Part shown: positions 53,667 through 61,748 of the stretch, piece after piece | How the letters are laid out: each line of letters opens with the position of its first letter | Position numbering within the stretch: the stretch's first letter is position 1 | NCBI RefSeq assembly: GCF_001028625.1 | Contig: NZ_CP011805.1 | Location: 434,001-498,000 of the forward strand | Reading direction: 5' to 3' | Length of the DNA: 64,000 bases | Source of the DNA: Pelagerythrobacter marensis | GTDB taxonomy: Bacteria > Pseudomonadota > Alphaproteobacteria > Sphingomonadales > Sphingomonadaceae | Notes under the pieces: model-generated | What the model was told of the DNA's origin: nothing | What the model saw: only the letters and a program-made list of their open reading frames with translations | Databases searched by the model: none | Translations under genes and position numbers: made by a program

Positions 53667-54652
53667 TGGCTGCCGATCCGGGTTTGTCGCTGGTCGATCT
53701 CGATAGCGACGGGGTGGACCGCGCCTTTCGCGGCGACGTGCTGGAGGGGTTGCGCCAGCCGCAGAAGGCGATCCCCGCGCGCTGGCTTTACGACGATGCC
53801 GGGTCCGAGCTGTTCGAGGATATCACCCGGCTGGAGGAATATTATCCGACCCGCGCGGAGACGGAGATCCTGCGCGGCAGCGGCGCGGAGTTCGCAGCCG
53901 AGATCGGGCCGAGCCGCGCGGTGGTGGAATTCGGCAGCGGCAGTTCGGTCAAGACACCGCTGCTGCTGGAAGCGATCGCACCGGCGGCTTACGTCCCGCT
54001 CGACATTGCCGGCGATTTCCTGCGCGCGGCGGCGGCCGATCTCGCCGCCAAGTTCCCCGGCCTGCCGGTCTATCCGGTGGAGGCGGATTTCATGCGCAAG
54101 GTCGCGCTGCCCGACGCGGTGGAGGGGGACCCCAAGCTGGGGTTCTTCCCCGGATCGACGATCGGCAACATGGTCCCGCGCACAGCGGTCAACCTGCTGC
54201 GCACGATGCGCGCGACGCTGGGGCCGGATTCGAAGCTGCTGATCGGGATGGACCTGATCAAGGACCCGGCCGTGCTGAAGGCGGCATACGACGATGCAGC
54301 GGGGGTCACCGCACAGTTCAACCTCAACTTAGCTCGAAGAATAAATCGCGAGCTGGACGGGACGATCCCGGTCGACGGCTTGCGCCATGTAGCGCGCTGG
54401 AACGACGATTTCGCGCGGGTCGAAATGCACCTAGAGGCGCAGCGCGACCTGGCCTTTACCGTGGCGGGCGAAAGCTTTTCCCTCGCGCAGGGCGAAACGA
54501 TCCATACCGAAAACAGCCACAAGTTCTCGCGCCGCAGCGCCAATGCCTTGCTGCTGGCGGGCGAATGGACGCCGGTGCGGCGGTGGAAGGATTCGCAGGG
54601 GCGCTTCTCGCTGATCCTGGCCGAAGCGACGATCGCACGCAGCGCGCCCTGA
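53666..54652 (+). CDS. egtD: L-histidine N-alpha-methyltransferase
   Basis: SAM-dependent enzyme that trimethylates histidine to hercynine, the first step of ergothioneine synthesis. It has 328 residues. DITRLEEYYPTRAE at the N-terminus, the SAM motif VVEFGSGSSVKTPLLL and FFPGSTIGNM are diagnostic; TIHTENSHKFS is in the histidine-binding part. With egtB it forms a two-gene operon. egtA, egtC and egtE are not in the window. Confidence 0.95.
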   Translation: MAADPGLSLVDLDSDGVDRAFRGDVLEGLRQPQKAIPARWLYDDAGSELFEDITRLEEYYPTRAETEILRGSGAEFAAEIGPSRAVVEFGSGSSVKTPLLLEAIAPAAYVPLDIAGDFLRAAAADLAAKFPGLPVYPVEADFMRKVALPDAVEGDPKLGFFPGSTIGNMVPRTAVNLLRTMRATLGPDSKLLIGMDLIKDPAVLKAAYDDAAGVTAQFNLNLARRINRELDGTIPVDGLRHVARWNDDFARVEMHLEAQRDLAFTVAGESFSLAQGETIHTENSHKFSRRSANALLLAGEWTPVRRWKDSQGRFSLILAEATIARSAP

Positions 54653-54668
54653 CGCGGCGCAGCGGCGC

Positions 54669-55379
54669 ATGGAACCGCGCCGCGATAGTCCCTATATCCC
54701 GAACGTGGACCTCAATTCGCTCCTCAATTCGGTTGCCGGCGTGATCGCGGACATCCCGCGTTCGGGCCTGCTGATGGCGACGGTCGCCGCGCTGCTGGCC
54801 GGCTGGGCTGGCTCGATCATGGCCCGGCGCAACCTTGCGCTGGGCGTGTTCATCCGGCGGCTGAGCACGCTGGCGCTGGTCGGCATCATGGTCATGCTGG
54901 TCTTGCAGCTATCGCGCTTCGACCCGCGGATAGAGCTGGCGGTGCCGCAGATGGGCCTGCCCGAACAGGTCGTGGAGGGGGCGGAAACGCGCATCCCCCT
55001 GGCGCCGGACGGGCATTTCTGGCTCCGCGCCGACGTGAATGGAGAACCGGTCGCCTTCATGGTCGATACCGGTGCGACGTTGACCGCTGTGTCCTCCACC
55101 GTGGCCGAACGGATCGGGCTGGAGCCGCGACCGGGCGGCATTCCGGTGCGGCTGAACACTGCCAACGGCACGATTTCCGCCCGCATCGCAACGATCGAGG
55201 AAATGCGCTTCGGCAATGTCGCGGCACGCGGGCTCGACGCCGTGATCGCGCCCAATCTGGGCGACACCAGCGTGGTCGGGATGAACCTGCTCTCGCGCCT
55301 GAAATCGTGGCGGGTGGAGGATAACACGTTGATTCTCGTGCCCAACAACCCGCAGCCGACGGTCGAATTCGCGCGCTAG
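54669..55379 (+). CDS. Membrane-anchored retropepsin-like aspartic protease
   Basis: Clan AA protease of 236 residues (TIGR02281-like). Two hydrophobic segments (about 33-51 and 66-81) precede a periplasmic half-pepsin domain with the catalytic AFMVDTGATLTAVS and the hydrophobic VVGMNLLSRL. As in retroviral proteases, a dimer would be needed. A GTG at 54705 (VDLNSLLNSVAG) is an alternative start. The substrate is unknown. It follows egtD by 16 nt and may be in the same transcript. Confidence 0.85.
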   Translation: MEPRRDSPYIPNVDLNSLLNSVAGVIADIPRSGLLMATVAALLAGWAGSIMARRNLALGVFIRRLSTLALVGIMVMLVLQLSRFDPRIELAVPQMGLPEQVVEGAETRIPLAPDGHFWLRADVNGEPVAFMVDTGATLTAVSSTVAERIGLEPRPGGIPVRLNTANGTISARIATIEEMRFGNVAARGLDAVIAPNLGDTSVVGMNLLSRLKSWRVEDNTLILVPNNPQPTVEFAR

Positions 55380-55406
55380 CTGGGGGTTGGGACCGGGCCG
55401 CTGCGA

Positions 55407-55787
55407 TCAGGCGTGGCGCGCCATTCGCCAGTTGAGCGCATGACCGATGGCGAGCGCAATAGCGCCGGGGACGGTCAGAACGGTTTCGATCAGCTCGTCC
55501 GGTGCGATGAATGCACCCAGCGCCAGCAGCGCCAGGCCAACGAGCGCGATCGCCACCGGGCGCGTGCGGCGATGGCGGCGATAGCCGCCCGCCAGCGCGA
55601 AAACGCTCGCCGGAAAGGCGAAAGCCAGCGCCCAGACATGAAAACTTTCGGGAAAGGCGAGCCAGGCGCCCAGCGTCGGCAGCAGAACCAGCAGCGCGGG
55701 AAGCAGCAGGCAGTGGACCAGGCACACGGCGGAAGCGCCGATGGCGAGCCCGTCGAGCAGGCGCTGACGTCGGGAAATTGCGGGCAT
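55407..55787 (-). CDS. MerC-domain membrane protein
   Basis: Membrane protein of 126 residues with four helices and the MerC metal motif CLVHC in helix 1. MerC in mercury operons imports Hg2+; chromosomal MerC-domain proteins near Zur-like sites are thought to act in zinc handling. No other mer genes are present. It is convergent with the aspartic protease (27-bp gap). A perfect 7-bp-arm palindrome lies 73-91 nt upstream. Confidence 0.85.
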   Translation of the reverse strand: MPAISRRQRLLDGLAIGASAVCLVHCLLLPALLVLLPTLGAWLAFPESFHVWALAFAFPASVFALAGGYRRHRRTRPVAIALVGLALLALGAFIAPDELIETVLTVPGAIALAIGHALNWRMARHA

Positions 55788-55859
55788 CCTTTTCTCTCAT
55801 GGCAATGCGTTCGTGCCGGCGGGCGGCTCACGACGCGGGGACGGCAGGCGGGAAGTGAT

Positions 55860-55878
55860 AATGATATAATGTATCATT
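55860..55878. promoter_or_regulatory. Zur/Fur-like palindromic operator upstream of merC
   Basis: AATGATA-TAATG-TATCATT is a perfect 7-bp inverted repeat with a 5-nt centre, inside an A/T-rich island (GTGATAATGATATAATGTATCATTG) in otherwise GC-rich DNA. Its composition and symmetry resemble Zur/Fur-family boxes (GATAT-type). It is placed for control of the minus-strand merC gene. No regulator gene is adjacent. Confidence 0.55.
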
Positions 55879-56060
55879 GTTCAGGTCGCAAGAGGGTTTC
55901 GCAAATGCGGTGGGCAAGGCGCGGAAATCCGTCCGCTTCTGGTCGCATATCCCTGCCGGACGGGAGCGAATAGCTTTCGTCTATGGCTCGCGAAAGGGTC
56001 ACTCATGGGCCTCGCTTCACCCAGTCGCCTAGGGTTCACGGCCCTGAAGCGAGTAGAACC

Positions 56061-57836
56061 TTGATCCAACGACACAGCCCCTTTCATCGCCCGCACCACC
56101 TGTGCAGCGCCGCACTGGCAGCGCTTGCCGCCAGCGTTCTTGCGGCCTGCGCCGGATCGCCGCCGATCGCGCAGGCGCCCGCGTCCTTTGCCGACCCGAA
56201 GGCCGAGCGCGAGGCCGTGGTGGTCGCCGCGCACCCCGAGGCGACCCGCGCCGGGATCGCGGTGATCGAGCGCGGGGGCAGCGCGATCGACGCCGCCATC
56301 GCGGTCCAGGCGATGCTGGGGCTGGTCGAACCGCAAAGCTCGGGCATCGGCGGGGGCGCTTTCCTGCTCCATTACGATGCGCAGAGCGGCGCGGTCACCG
56401 CCTACAACGGGCGCGAGAAGGCCCCTGCCGGCGCGCAGGCCGACATGCTGCTGGGCGAAGACGGCAGCCCCCTGCCGCGCAGTGAGGCCATGCTGGGCGG
56501 CCGCGCGAGCGGTGTTCCCGGCGTTCTGGCAATGCTGGAAATGGCCCATGCCGACCACGGCCGCCTGCCCTGGGCCGATGCCTTCCGCGAAACGATCGCT
56601 CTTGCACGCGAAGGCTATCCGCTGACCGGACGGACCGAGCGTTATGTCCACGGCGATTACCCGCAGTCCGCCGCGCCCGACGTGCGCGCCACGTTCAGCG
56701 ATGCGAGCGGGCGGCTGCTGCGCGAAGGCGATCGCTTCGCCAACCCCGCCTATGCCGAAACCCTGGCGCTGATCGCCGGGGGCGGGGCCGGGGCGTTCTA
56801 TCGCAGCGAACGGACCGCCGGCGCGATTGTCGGGCGCACGGGCGAGGGCCCGCTGGCAGGCACGATGACCCGCGCCGATCTGGAAAGCTACCGCGCGGAG
56901 AAGGTCGAACCGGTTTGCCGACCCTATCGCCTCTACCGCGTCTGCGTTCCGCCGCCGCCGTCGAGCGGGGTCGCGGTGCTGCAGATCCTGGGCCTGCTGG
57001 AAGGGACGGACATTGCCGCGCGCGGGCCGGGCGATCCGCAGGCCTGGTTCCTCTTCGCCGAGGCCAGCCGCCTCGCCTATGCCGACCGCGATCGCTACGT
57101 CGGCGATCCGGCCTTCGTGCGCGTGCCGGTCGATGCCATGCTCGATCGCGAATATCTCGCCGCGCGCCGCGCGCTGATCGGGCAGAGCGCGATGCCCGCA
57201 CCGGAAGCGGGCGCGCTGACGCAGCAGGCCCGCGGCCGCGATTCCACGCGCGAGCCGACGGGCACTTCCCACTTCGTGATCGCCGACACCGATGGGAACA
57301 TCGTGTCGATGACGACGACGGTCGAATCCTATTTCGGGTCCGGCCGCGCGGTCGCCGGGTTCTTCCTCAACAATCAGTTGACCGACTTCTCCTTCGCACC
57401 GGTCGATGAAGAGGGGCGCCCGGCGGCCAACGCCGTCGCGGGGGGCAAGCGGCCGCGGTCGTCGATGTCGCCGACCATCGTGCTCGATCAGGACGGGCGG
57501 GTCGTCGCCGCGCTCGGCTCCCCCGGCGGCAACGCGATCATCGCCTATGTCGCCAAGACGATCGTCGGCATGGTCGACTGGGGCCTGTCCCCGGAAAAGG
57601 CGATTGCGCTGCCCAACCTCGTCGCGCGCGGCGATGCCTTCCGGGGGGAGGCGGACAAGTTCTCCCCCGCCGTGCGCGCCGCGCTGGCCGCGCGCGGGGT
57701 GACCGTTCGCCCCGGTAGCGGCGAGGAATCGGGGCTTCACGCGATCTTCGCCGATGGCGAAGGCGGCTTTGCCGGCGGGGCCGATCCGCGCCGCGACGGC
57801 ACGGTCCAGCGGCTGGAAGCGACAACGCCGCGATGA
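56061..57836 (+). CDS. ggt: Gamma-glutamyltransferase, lipoprotein form
   Basis: N-terminal-nucleophile hydrolase of 591 residues that cleaves gamma-glutamyl amides such as glutathione. The precursor has a lipobox (ASVLAAC, Cys30 when started at TTG 56061). An ATG at 55983 would leave a 56-residue pre-lipobox segment, too long for a signal peptide, but it cannot be excluded. The large subunit has SSGIGGGAFLL. Autocleavage is expected before the threonine of GTSHFVIAD, which starts the small subunit, and SPGGNAIIAYVAK lies near the active site. ATGA overlap with the next gene. Confidence 0.88.
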   Translation: MIQRHSPFHRPHHLCSAALAALAASVLAACAGSPPIAQAPASFADPKAEREAVVVAAHPEATRAGIAVIERGGSAIDAAIAVQAMLGLVEPQSSGIGGGAFLLHYDAQSGAVTAYNGREKAPAGAQADMLLGEDGSPLPRSEAMLGGRASGVPGVLAMLEMAHADHGRLPWADAFRETIALAREGYPLTGRTERYVHGDYPQSAAPDVRATFSDASGRLLREGDRFANPAYAETLALIAGGGAGAFYRSERTAGAIVGRTGEGPLAGTMTRADLESYRAEKVEPVCRPYRLYRVCVPPPPSSGVAVLQILGLLEGTDIAARGPGDPQAWFLFAEASRLAYADRDRYVGDPAFVRVPVDAMLDREYLAARRALIGQSAMPAPEAGALTQQARGRDSTREPTGTSHFVIADTDGNIVSMTTTVESYFGSGRAVAGFFLNNQLTDFSFAPVDEEGRPAANAVAGGKRPRSSMSPTIVLDQDGRVVAALGSPGGNAIIAYVAKTIVGMVDWGLSPEKAIALPNLVARGDAFRGEADKFSPAVRAALAARGVTVRPGSGEESGLHAIFADGEGGFAGGADPRRDGTVQRLEATTPR

Positions 57837-59047
57837 CCGTGCCACAATCCGCAATCGTGGTCGGCGCGGGCGTCGTCGGGGTTTCGACCGCCTATGCCCT
57901 TGCGCGCCGGGGCGTAGCCGTGACCCTGGTGGAGCGGCACGAGGAGCCGGGGATGGAAACCTCGCACGCCAATGGCGCGCAGCTCAGCTATCTCTACACC
58001 GATGCCCTGGCCAGCCCGGCACTGCTGACCCAGATGCCCAAGCTGGCGCTGGGGCTGGTGCCCGCGTTCCGGATGCGCCGCCGGCTCGATCCCGATTACC
58101 TGCGCTGGATCGGCGCCTTCCTGCGTAATTGCACGCGCGAACGGTTTCGCGACAATACGCTGGCGACATTGCAGCTCGCGCTCGAATCGCGGGTGGCGAT
58201 GGAAGAACTGGCGAACGCCCATCCGCTCGATTTCGGATATCGCACGGCGGGCAAGATGCACGTCTACCGCTCGCAGCGCGCGTGGGACGCTGCCCGCACG
58301 GTGGCGGAGATGAAGGCCGGGCCGGGCGTCGTCCAGCACGCGCTGGCGCCTTCGGAAGCGTTCCTGATGGAGCCTGCGCTGGAACGCGCGGCGCCCGGGA
58401 TCAGGGGCGTGCTCCATTCGCCGGAAGAAGCGGTGGGCGATCCCCATCGTTTCGCCTGCGCCATGCGCGATCTGCTGGTCGACCGGTTCGGCGCGGATAC
58501 GCGCTTCGGGCGCAGCGTCGCACGCCTGCGGCTGGACGACGACCGGGCGCGGGCGATCTGCGAGGATGGGGAGGAACTGGCCGCCGACATGATCGTCGAT
58601 TGTTCCGGGTCCGAAGGCGGACGGCTGCTGCGGCCTTTCGACATTCGCCTGCCGATCATGCCGATGAAGGGATATTCGTTCACCGCGCCCGCCGCCCCGG
58701 CATCGCCCAGCATCAGCATAACCGACGTGGAGGCGAAGATCGTCTTCACCCGCCTGGGCGCGCAAGTGCGGGTGGCCGGGCTGGCCGATCTGGGCAATGT
58801 CGATCGCGCGGTCGATCCGCGGCGCATGGCCGCGCTGGTCGACGGCGCGCGCCGTTCGCTGCCGCGCGGTGCCGCTTTCGACCGGGCCAGCGCCTTCTGG
58901 ACCGGCCTGCGCCCGATGACGCCCGATGCGCAGCCGCGCATCGCCCGGCCGCATCCGCGGCTGGCCTACAACCTCGGCCACGGCGTGCTCGGCTGGACCC
59001 TCGCGATGGGTTCGGCCGAACGCCTGGCCCGCCTGGTCCTGCGCTGA
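57833..59047 (+). CDS. dadA: FAD-dependent D-amino-acid dehydrogenase-like oxidoreductase
   Basis: DadA-family flavoprotein of 404 residues. The FAD motif is AIVVGAGVVGVSTAYALARR, and METSHANGAQLSY and the C-terminal NLGHGVLGWTLAMGSA are characteristic of DadA. It oxidises D-amino acids to imino acids, passing electrons to the respiratory chain. It is coupled to ggt (ATGA) and followed 44 nt later by ridA, whose product hydrolyses imino acids; this context supports the assignment. The substrate range is unknown. Confidence 0.87.
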   Translation: MTVPQSAIVVGAGVVGVSTAYALARRGVAVTLVERHEEPGMETSHANGAQLSYLYTDALASPALLTQMPKLALGLVPAFRMRRRLDPDYLRWIGAFLRNCTRERFRDNTLATLQLALESRVAMEELANAHPLDFGYRTAGKMHVYRSQRAWDAARTVAEMKAGPGVVQHALAPSEAFLMEPALERAAPGIRGVLHSPEEAVGDPHRFACAMRDLLVDRFGADTRFGRSVARLRLDDDRARAICEDGEELAADMIVDCSGSEGGRLLRPFDIRLPIMPMKGYSFTAPAAPASPSISITDVEAKIVFTRLGAQVRVAGLADLGNVDRAVDPRRMAALVDGARRSLPRGAAFDRASAFWTGLRPMTPDAQPRIARPHPRLAYNLGHGVLGWTLAMGSAERLARLVLR

Positions 59048-59091
59048 GCGACAGGGCGGGTTTCCCCTTCCAGCCACAGGAGATAGCTTCG

Positions 59092-59457
59092 ATGACCATC
59101 GACCAGACCGCCCCTGCCGGGCCGCCGCTGAGCAAGACCCGCCGGGCCGGACCCCTGCTGTTTGTTTCCGGCCAGCTGCCGCGCACGCCCGAAGGCGGCA
59201 TGTGCCAGGGCACGATCGAGGAACAGACCGAACAGGCGATCGCCAACTTGCGCACCGTTCTGCAGGGCGAGGGGCTGGACCTGGCAGACGTGGTCAAGAC
59301 CACGGTCTGGATCACTCGCGCCGAGCTTTCGGCCGGCATGAACGCGGCCTATGCCCGGCTGTTCCCGACCCCCTATCCGACCCGTTCGACCGTGGTTTCC
59401 GGCCTCGTTGCGGCTGCCGATGTCGAGATCGAGGCGGTCGCCTTCGACCCGCGCTGA
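59092..59457 (+). CDS. RidA family enamine/imine deaminase
   Basis: YjgF/RidA-like protein of 121 residues. Conserved blocks are AGPLLFVSGQLPRTPEG, EEQTEQAIANLRTVLQGEGL and the C-terminal PYPTRSTVVSGLVAAADVEI, which carries the carboxylate-binding Arg. It speeds hydrolysis of reactive imino acids made by amino-acid oxidases and so fits behind dadA. An AGGAGATA site precedes the ATG. A bidirectional terminator follows. Confidence 0.93.
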   Translation: MTIDQTAPAGPPLSKTRRAGPLLFVSGQLPRTPEGGMCQGTIEEQTEQAIANLRTVLQGEGLDLADVVKTTVWITRAELSAGMNAAYARLFPTPYPTRSTVVSGLVAAADVEIEAVAFDPR

Positions 59458-59475
59458 TTTCCCGCCTGCACATCG

Positions 59476-59512
59476 AAAAGGCGCCGCCCGGCTGGACCGG
59501 ACGGCGCCTTTT
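59476..59512. terminator. Bidirectional intrinsic terminator between convergent ridA and ggt2
   Basis: AAAAGGCGCCG at 59476-59486 and CGGCGCCTTTT at 59502-59512 form an 11-bp perfect stem with nested CCGG pairing in the loop. It gives a T-tract on both strands, serving ridA (plus) and the second ggt (minus). Confidence 0.88.
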
Positions 59513-59543
59513 CATGTCGGCTTTCGGCGCGGTCCTGGGCGGC

Positions 59544-61313
59544 TCAGGGCAGGGCGGCAGCCGTCTCGCGCGCTTCGATCCGCAGGTTACCGACGCCGAC
59601 CGCACCCGATCCGGGGCGGCGCGGGTCCGCCGCGCCAAGCACTTTGCCGCCATCGAGCATGATGACCTGCGCGCTGCCGATCGTGTCGCGCAGCTCGATC
59701 TCGTGCCCCAGCGATTGCAGCACGCCCAGCGAATCGGGGTTGAAGCCGGGCTCCAGCTCCAGCGCCGACGGCTTCCAGTTCTGGTGGAGGCGCGGGGCGA
59801 AAGTCGCCTCGGCCACGTTCATGTCGTGATCGGCGACATTGAGGACAATCTGCAGCACGGTGTTGATGATCGAGCTGCCTCCGGGGGAGCCGACCACCAG
59901 GAAGGGTTTGCCGTCGCGGAAAACGATGGTCGGCGTCATGCTCGACATCATGCGCTTGCCGGGCGCGATCTTGTTCATCTCGCTGTTGGAGAACGTCGCG
60001 CCCGGCACGTTGGTGCGGAGCGAGAAGTTCTTGATCTGATTGTCCAGTAGGAACCCCGCGCCCGCCACCAGCGTGCCCGATCCGAAGGAAGAGCCGAGCG
60101 TGTAAGTGTTGGAAACGACGTTGCCCTGCCGGTCGACGATGGAAAAGTGGGTCGTGTCGGGGCTTTCATGAGCGAAAGGATCGAAGGGCGAGATCGCTTC
60201 GGGCGGGGAGCTTTGCCCGCGCGAAATCTGCTTTGATCGCTCTTCGGCATAGGCTTTGGAAATCAGCACATCGACCGGGTTGTTCACGAAGTCGGGATCG
60301 CCCATCGACATGCGCCGATCGGCATAGGCGAGCTTCATCGCTTCGGACAGGATGTGGACGGTGGAGGCGCTGTTGTGCCCCATCGCCTTCAGGTTGAACC
60401 CTTCCAGCATGTTCAGCATCTGGAGCAGCGCGACCCCGCCCGAGCTGGCGGGCGGCATGGTGACGACGTTGAGCCCGCGGTAATCGGTCGCGATCGGTTC
60501 GCGCAGCTTCGCCTCGTAGGCGGCAAGGTCGCTCATCGCGATCAGCCCGCCCTGCGCCTCCATGTCGGCGACGATCCGTTGTGCAATCTCGCCGCGATAG
60601 AAATCGTCCGCGCCGGCAGTGGCGATCCGTTCCAGCGTCCAGGCGAGTTCGGGCTGCTTCAGCGTCTCGCCGTACATGTAGGGGCTGCCGTCGGGCTTGA
60701 AGAATGTCGCGATCGCCGCGTCGGAGCTTTCCAGCCGCTTGCGGCCCCAGCGCAGCGCCTCCGACAGATCGCGGGTGACCACGATCCCGTCGCGCGCCAG
60801 CTCGACCGCCGGTTGCACGACCTCTTCCCACGGCAGCGATCCCCAGCGTTCGTGCGCCAGTTTCATGCCCGCCACCGTGCCGGGGACGGCGGCGGCCATG
60901 TGGCCATAGTCGGCGTTGTCCTCGCGCCGGCCCTTGCGGTCGAGGAACAGCTTCGCTTCCGCCGCGGCGGGGGCAGCGGTGCGATAGTCGATCGCGACCG
61001 TGCGGTCCTCCTCCGCCAGATAGACGAGCATGAAGCCGCCACCGCCCAGGTTGCCCGCGCGCGGCAGGGTCACGGCCAGCGCGAAGGCCGTGGCGACCGC
61101 GGCATCGACGGCGTTGCCGCCTTGCGCCATGATCTGCGCGCCGATCCGGCTGGACAGCGCGTTCTGGCTGACCACCATCGCCTCGTCGTCGGTCACCGGG
61201 TGGTGGATCGTGTCGTAATCGAGCAGCTGCTGCGGCTGCGCGGCAAGCGGTGCCTGCGCGATCGACAGGCAGCACAGGGCCGTGGCCGCAATCGCGGCGG
61301 TAAAGCGCTTCAT
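59544..61313 (-). CDS. ggt: Gamma-glutamyltransferase, periplasmic form
   Basis: Second GGT, 589 residues. The signal peptide MKRFTAAIAATALCCLSIAQ is followed by cleavage near PLAAQ-P. The large subunit shows NLGGGGFMLVYLAEE and the Arg for glutamate binding in IDYRTAAPAAAE. The autocleavage threonine is in PDTTHFSIVD, with GSPGGSSIINTVLQ downstream. It is clearly divergent from the lipoprotein copy on the opposite strand. Last gene of a minus-strand series with the VOC gene (13-nt gap) and the symporter. Confidence 0.94.
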   Translation of the reverse strand: MKRFTAAIAATALCCLSIAQAPLAAQPQQLLDYDTIHHPVTDDEAMVVSQNALSSRIGAQIMAQGGNAVDAAVATAFALAVTLPRAGNLGGGGFMLVYLAEEDRTVAIDYRTAAPAAAEAKLFLDRKGRREDNADYGHMAAAVPGTVAGMKLAHERWGSLPWEEVVQPAVELARDGIVVTRDLSEALRWGRKRLESSDAAIATFFKPDGSPYMYGETLKQPELAWTLERIATAGADDFYRGEIAQRIVADMEAQGGLIAMSDLAAYEAKLREPIATDYRGLNVVTMPPASSGGVALLQMLNMLEGFNLKAMGHNSASTVHILSEAMKLAYADRRMSMGDPDFVNNPVDVLISKAYAEERSKQISRGQSSPPEAISPFDPFAHESPDTTHFSIVDRQGNVVSNTYTLGSSFGSGTLVAGAGFLLDNQIKNFSLRTNVPGATFSNSEMNKIAPGKRMMSSMTPTIVFRDGKPFLVVGSPGGSSIINTVLQIVLNVADHDMNVAEATFAPRLHQNWKPSALELEPGFNPDSLGVLQSLGHEIELRDTIGSAQVIMLDGGKVLGAADPRRPGSGAVGVGNLRIEARETAAALP

Positions 61314-61326
61314 CGGATATCTCCCC

Positions 61327-61737
61327 TCAGGTCGCGAAAAGCTGGTTCATGTCGCGAAAGGTCTTGAACTCCAGCGCGGTCCCGGCGGGATCGCGGACGA
61401 AGAACGTGCCCTGTTCGCCGGGTTTGCCGGCGAAGCGCACGTAAGGTTCGATCACGAATCGAACGTCGCGCTGGCGCAGCCGTTCGGCCAGCGATTCCCA
61501 CGCGCTCCATTCCAGCACGACGCCGAAATGGAACGCGGGGACCGCGTGGCCATCCACCGGGTTGGTCGGCGCGGCTTCGCCGTGATCGACCAGATGCGCG
61601 GTGACCTGATGCCCGAAGAGGTCGAAATCGACCCATCGCGCTGCCTCGCGCCCCACCTTCGCCCCGATCGCATCGACCAGGAACGCGCGCGTCGCGGCGA
61701 GGTCGGTGGTCGGGAAGGCGAGGTGGAACGGTTGCAT
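61327..61737 (-). CDS. VOC superfamily (glyoxalase-like) protein
   Basis: Small metalloenzyme-fold protein of 136 residues. It starts MQPFHLAFPTTDLAATRAFL with a potential metal His, has FHFGVVLEW in the middle and GTFFVRDPAGTALEFKTF with the terminal Glu ligand at the end. The pattern His...His...Glu fits dioxygenase/glyoxalase-type VOC proteins; the reaction is unknown. It lies between the symporter (11-nt gap) and ggt2. Confidence 0.88.
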   Translation of the reverse strand: MQPFHLAFPTTDLAATRAFLVDAIGAKVGREAARWVDFDLFGHQVTAHLVDHGEAAPTNPVDGHAVPAFHFGVVLEWSAWESLAERLRQRDVRFVIEPYVRFAGKPGEQGTFFVRDPAGTALEFKTFRDMNQLFAT

Positions 61738-61748
61738 CGCGCAGGCTC

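Noticed and set aside
55983..56060. ATG start for the first gamma-glutamyltransferase
   Set aside because: It would place 55 residues before the lipobox cysteine; the TTG at 56061 gives a normal signal peptide. The choice remains uncertain.
55881..57854. Minus-strand frame of 657 codons
   Set aside because: Antisense to the lipoprotein gamma-glutamyltransferase, with no recognisable motif.
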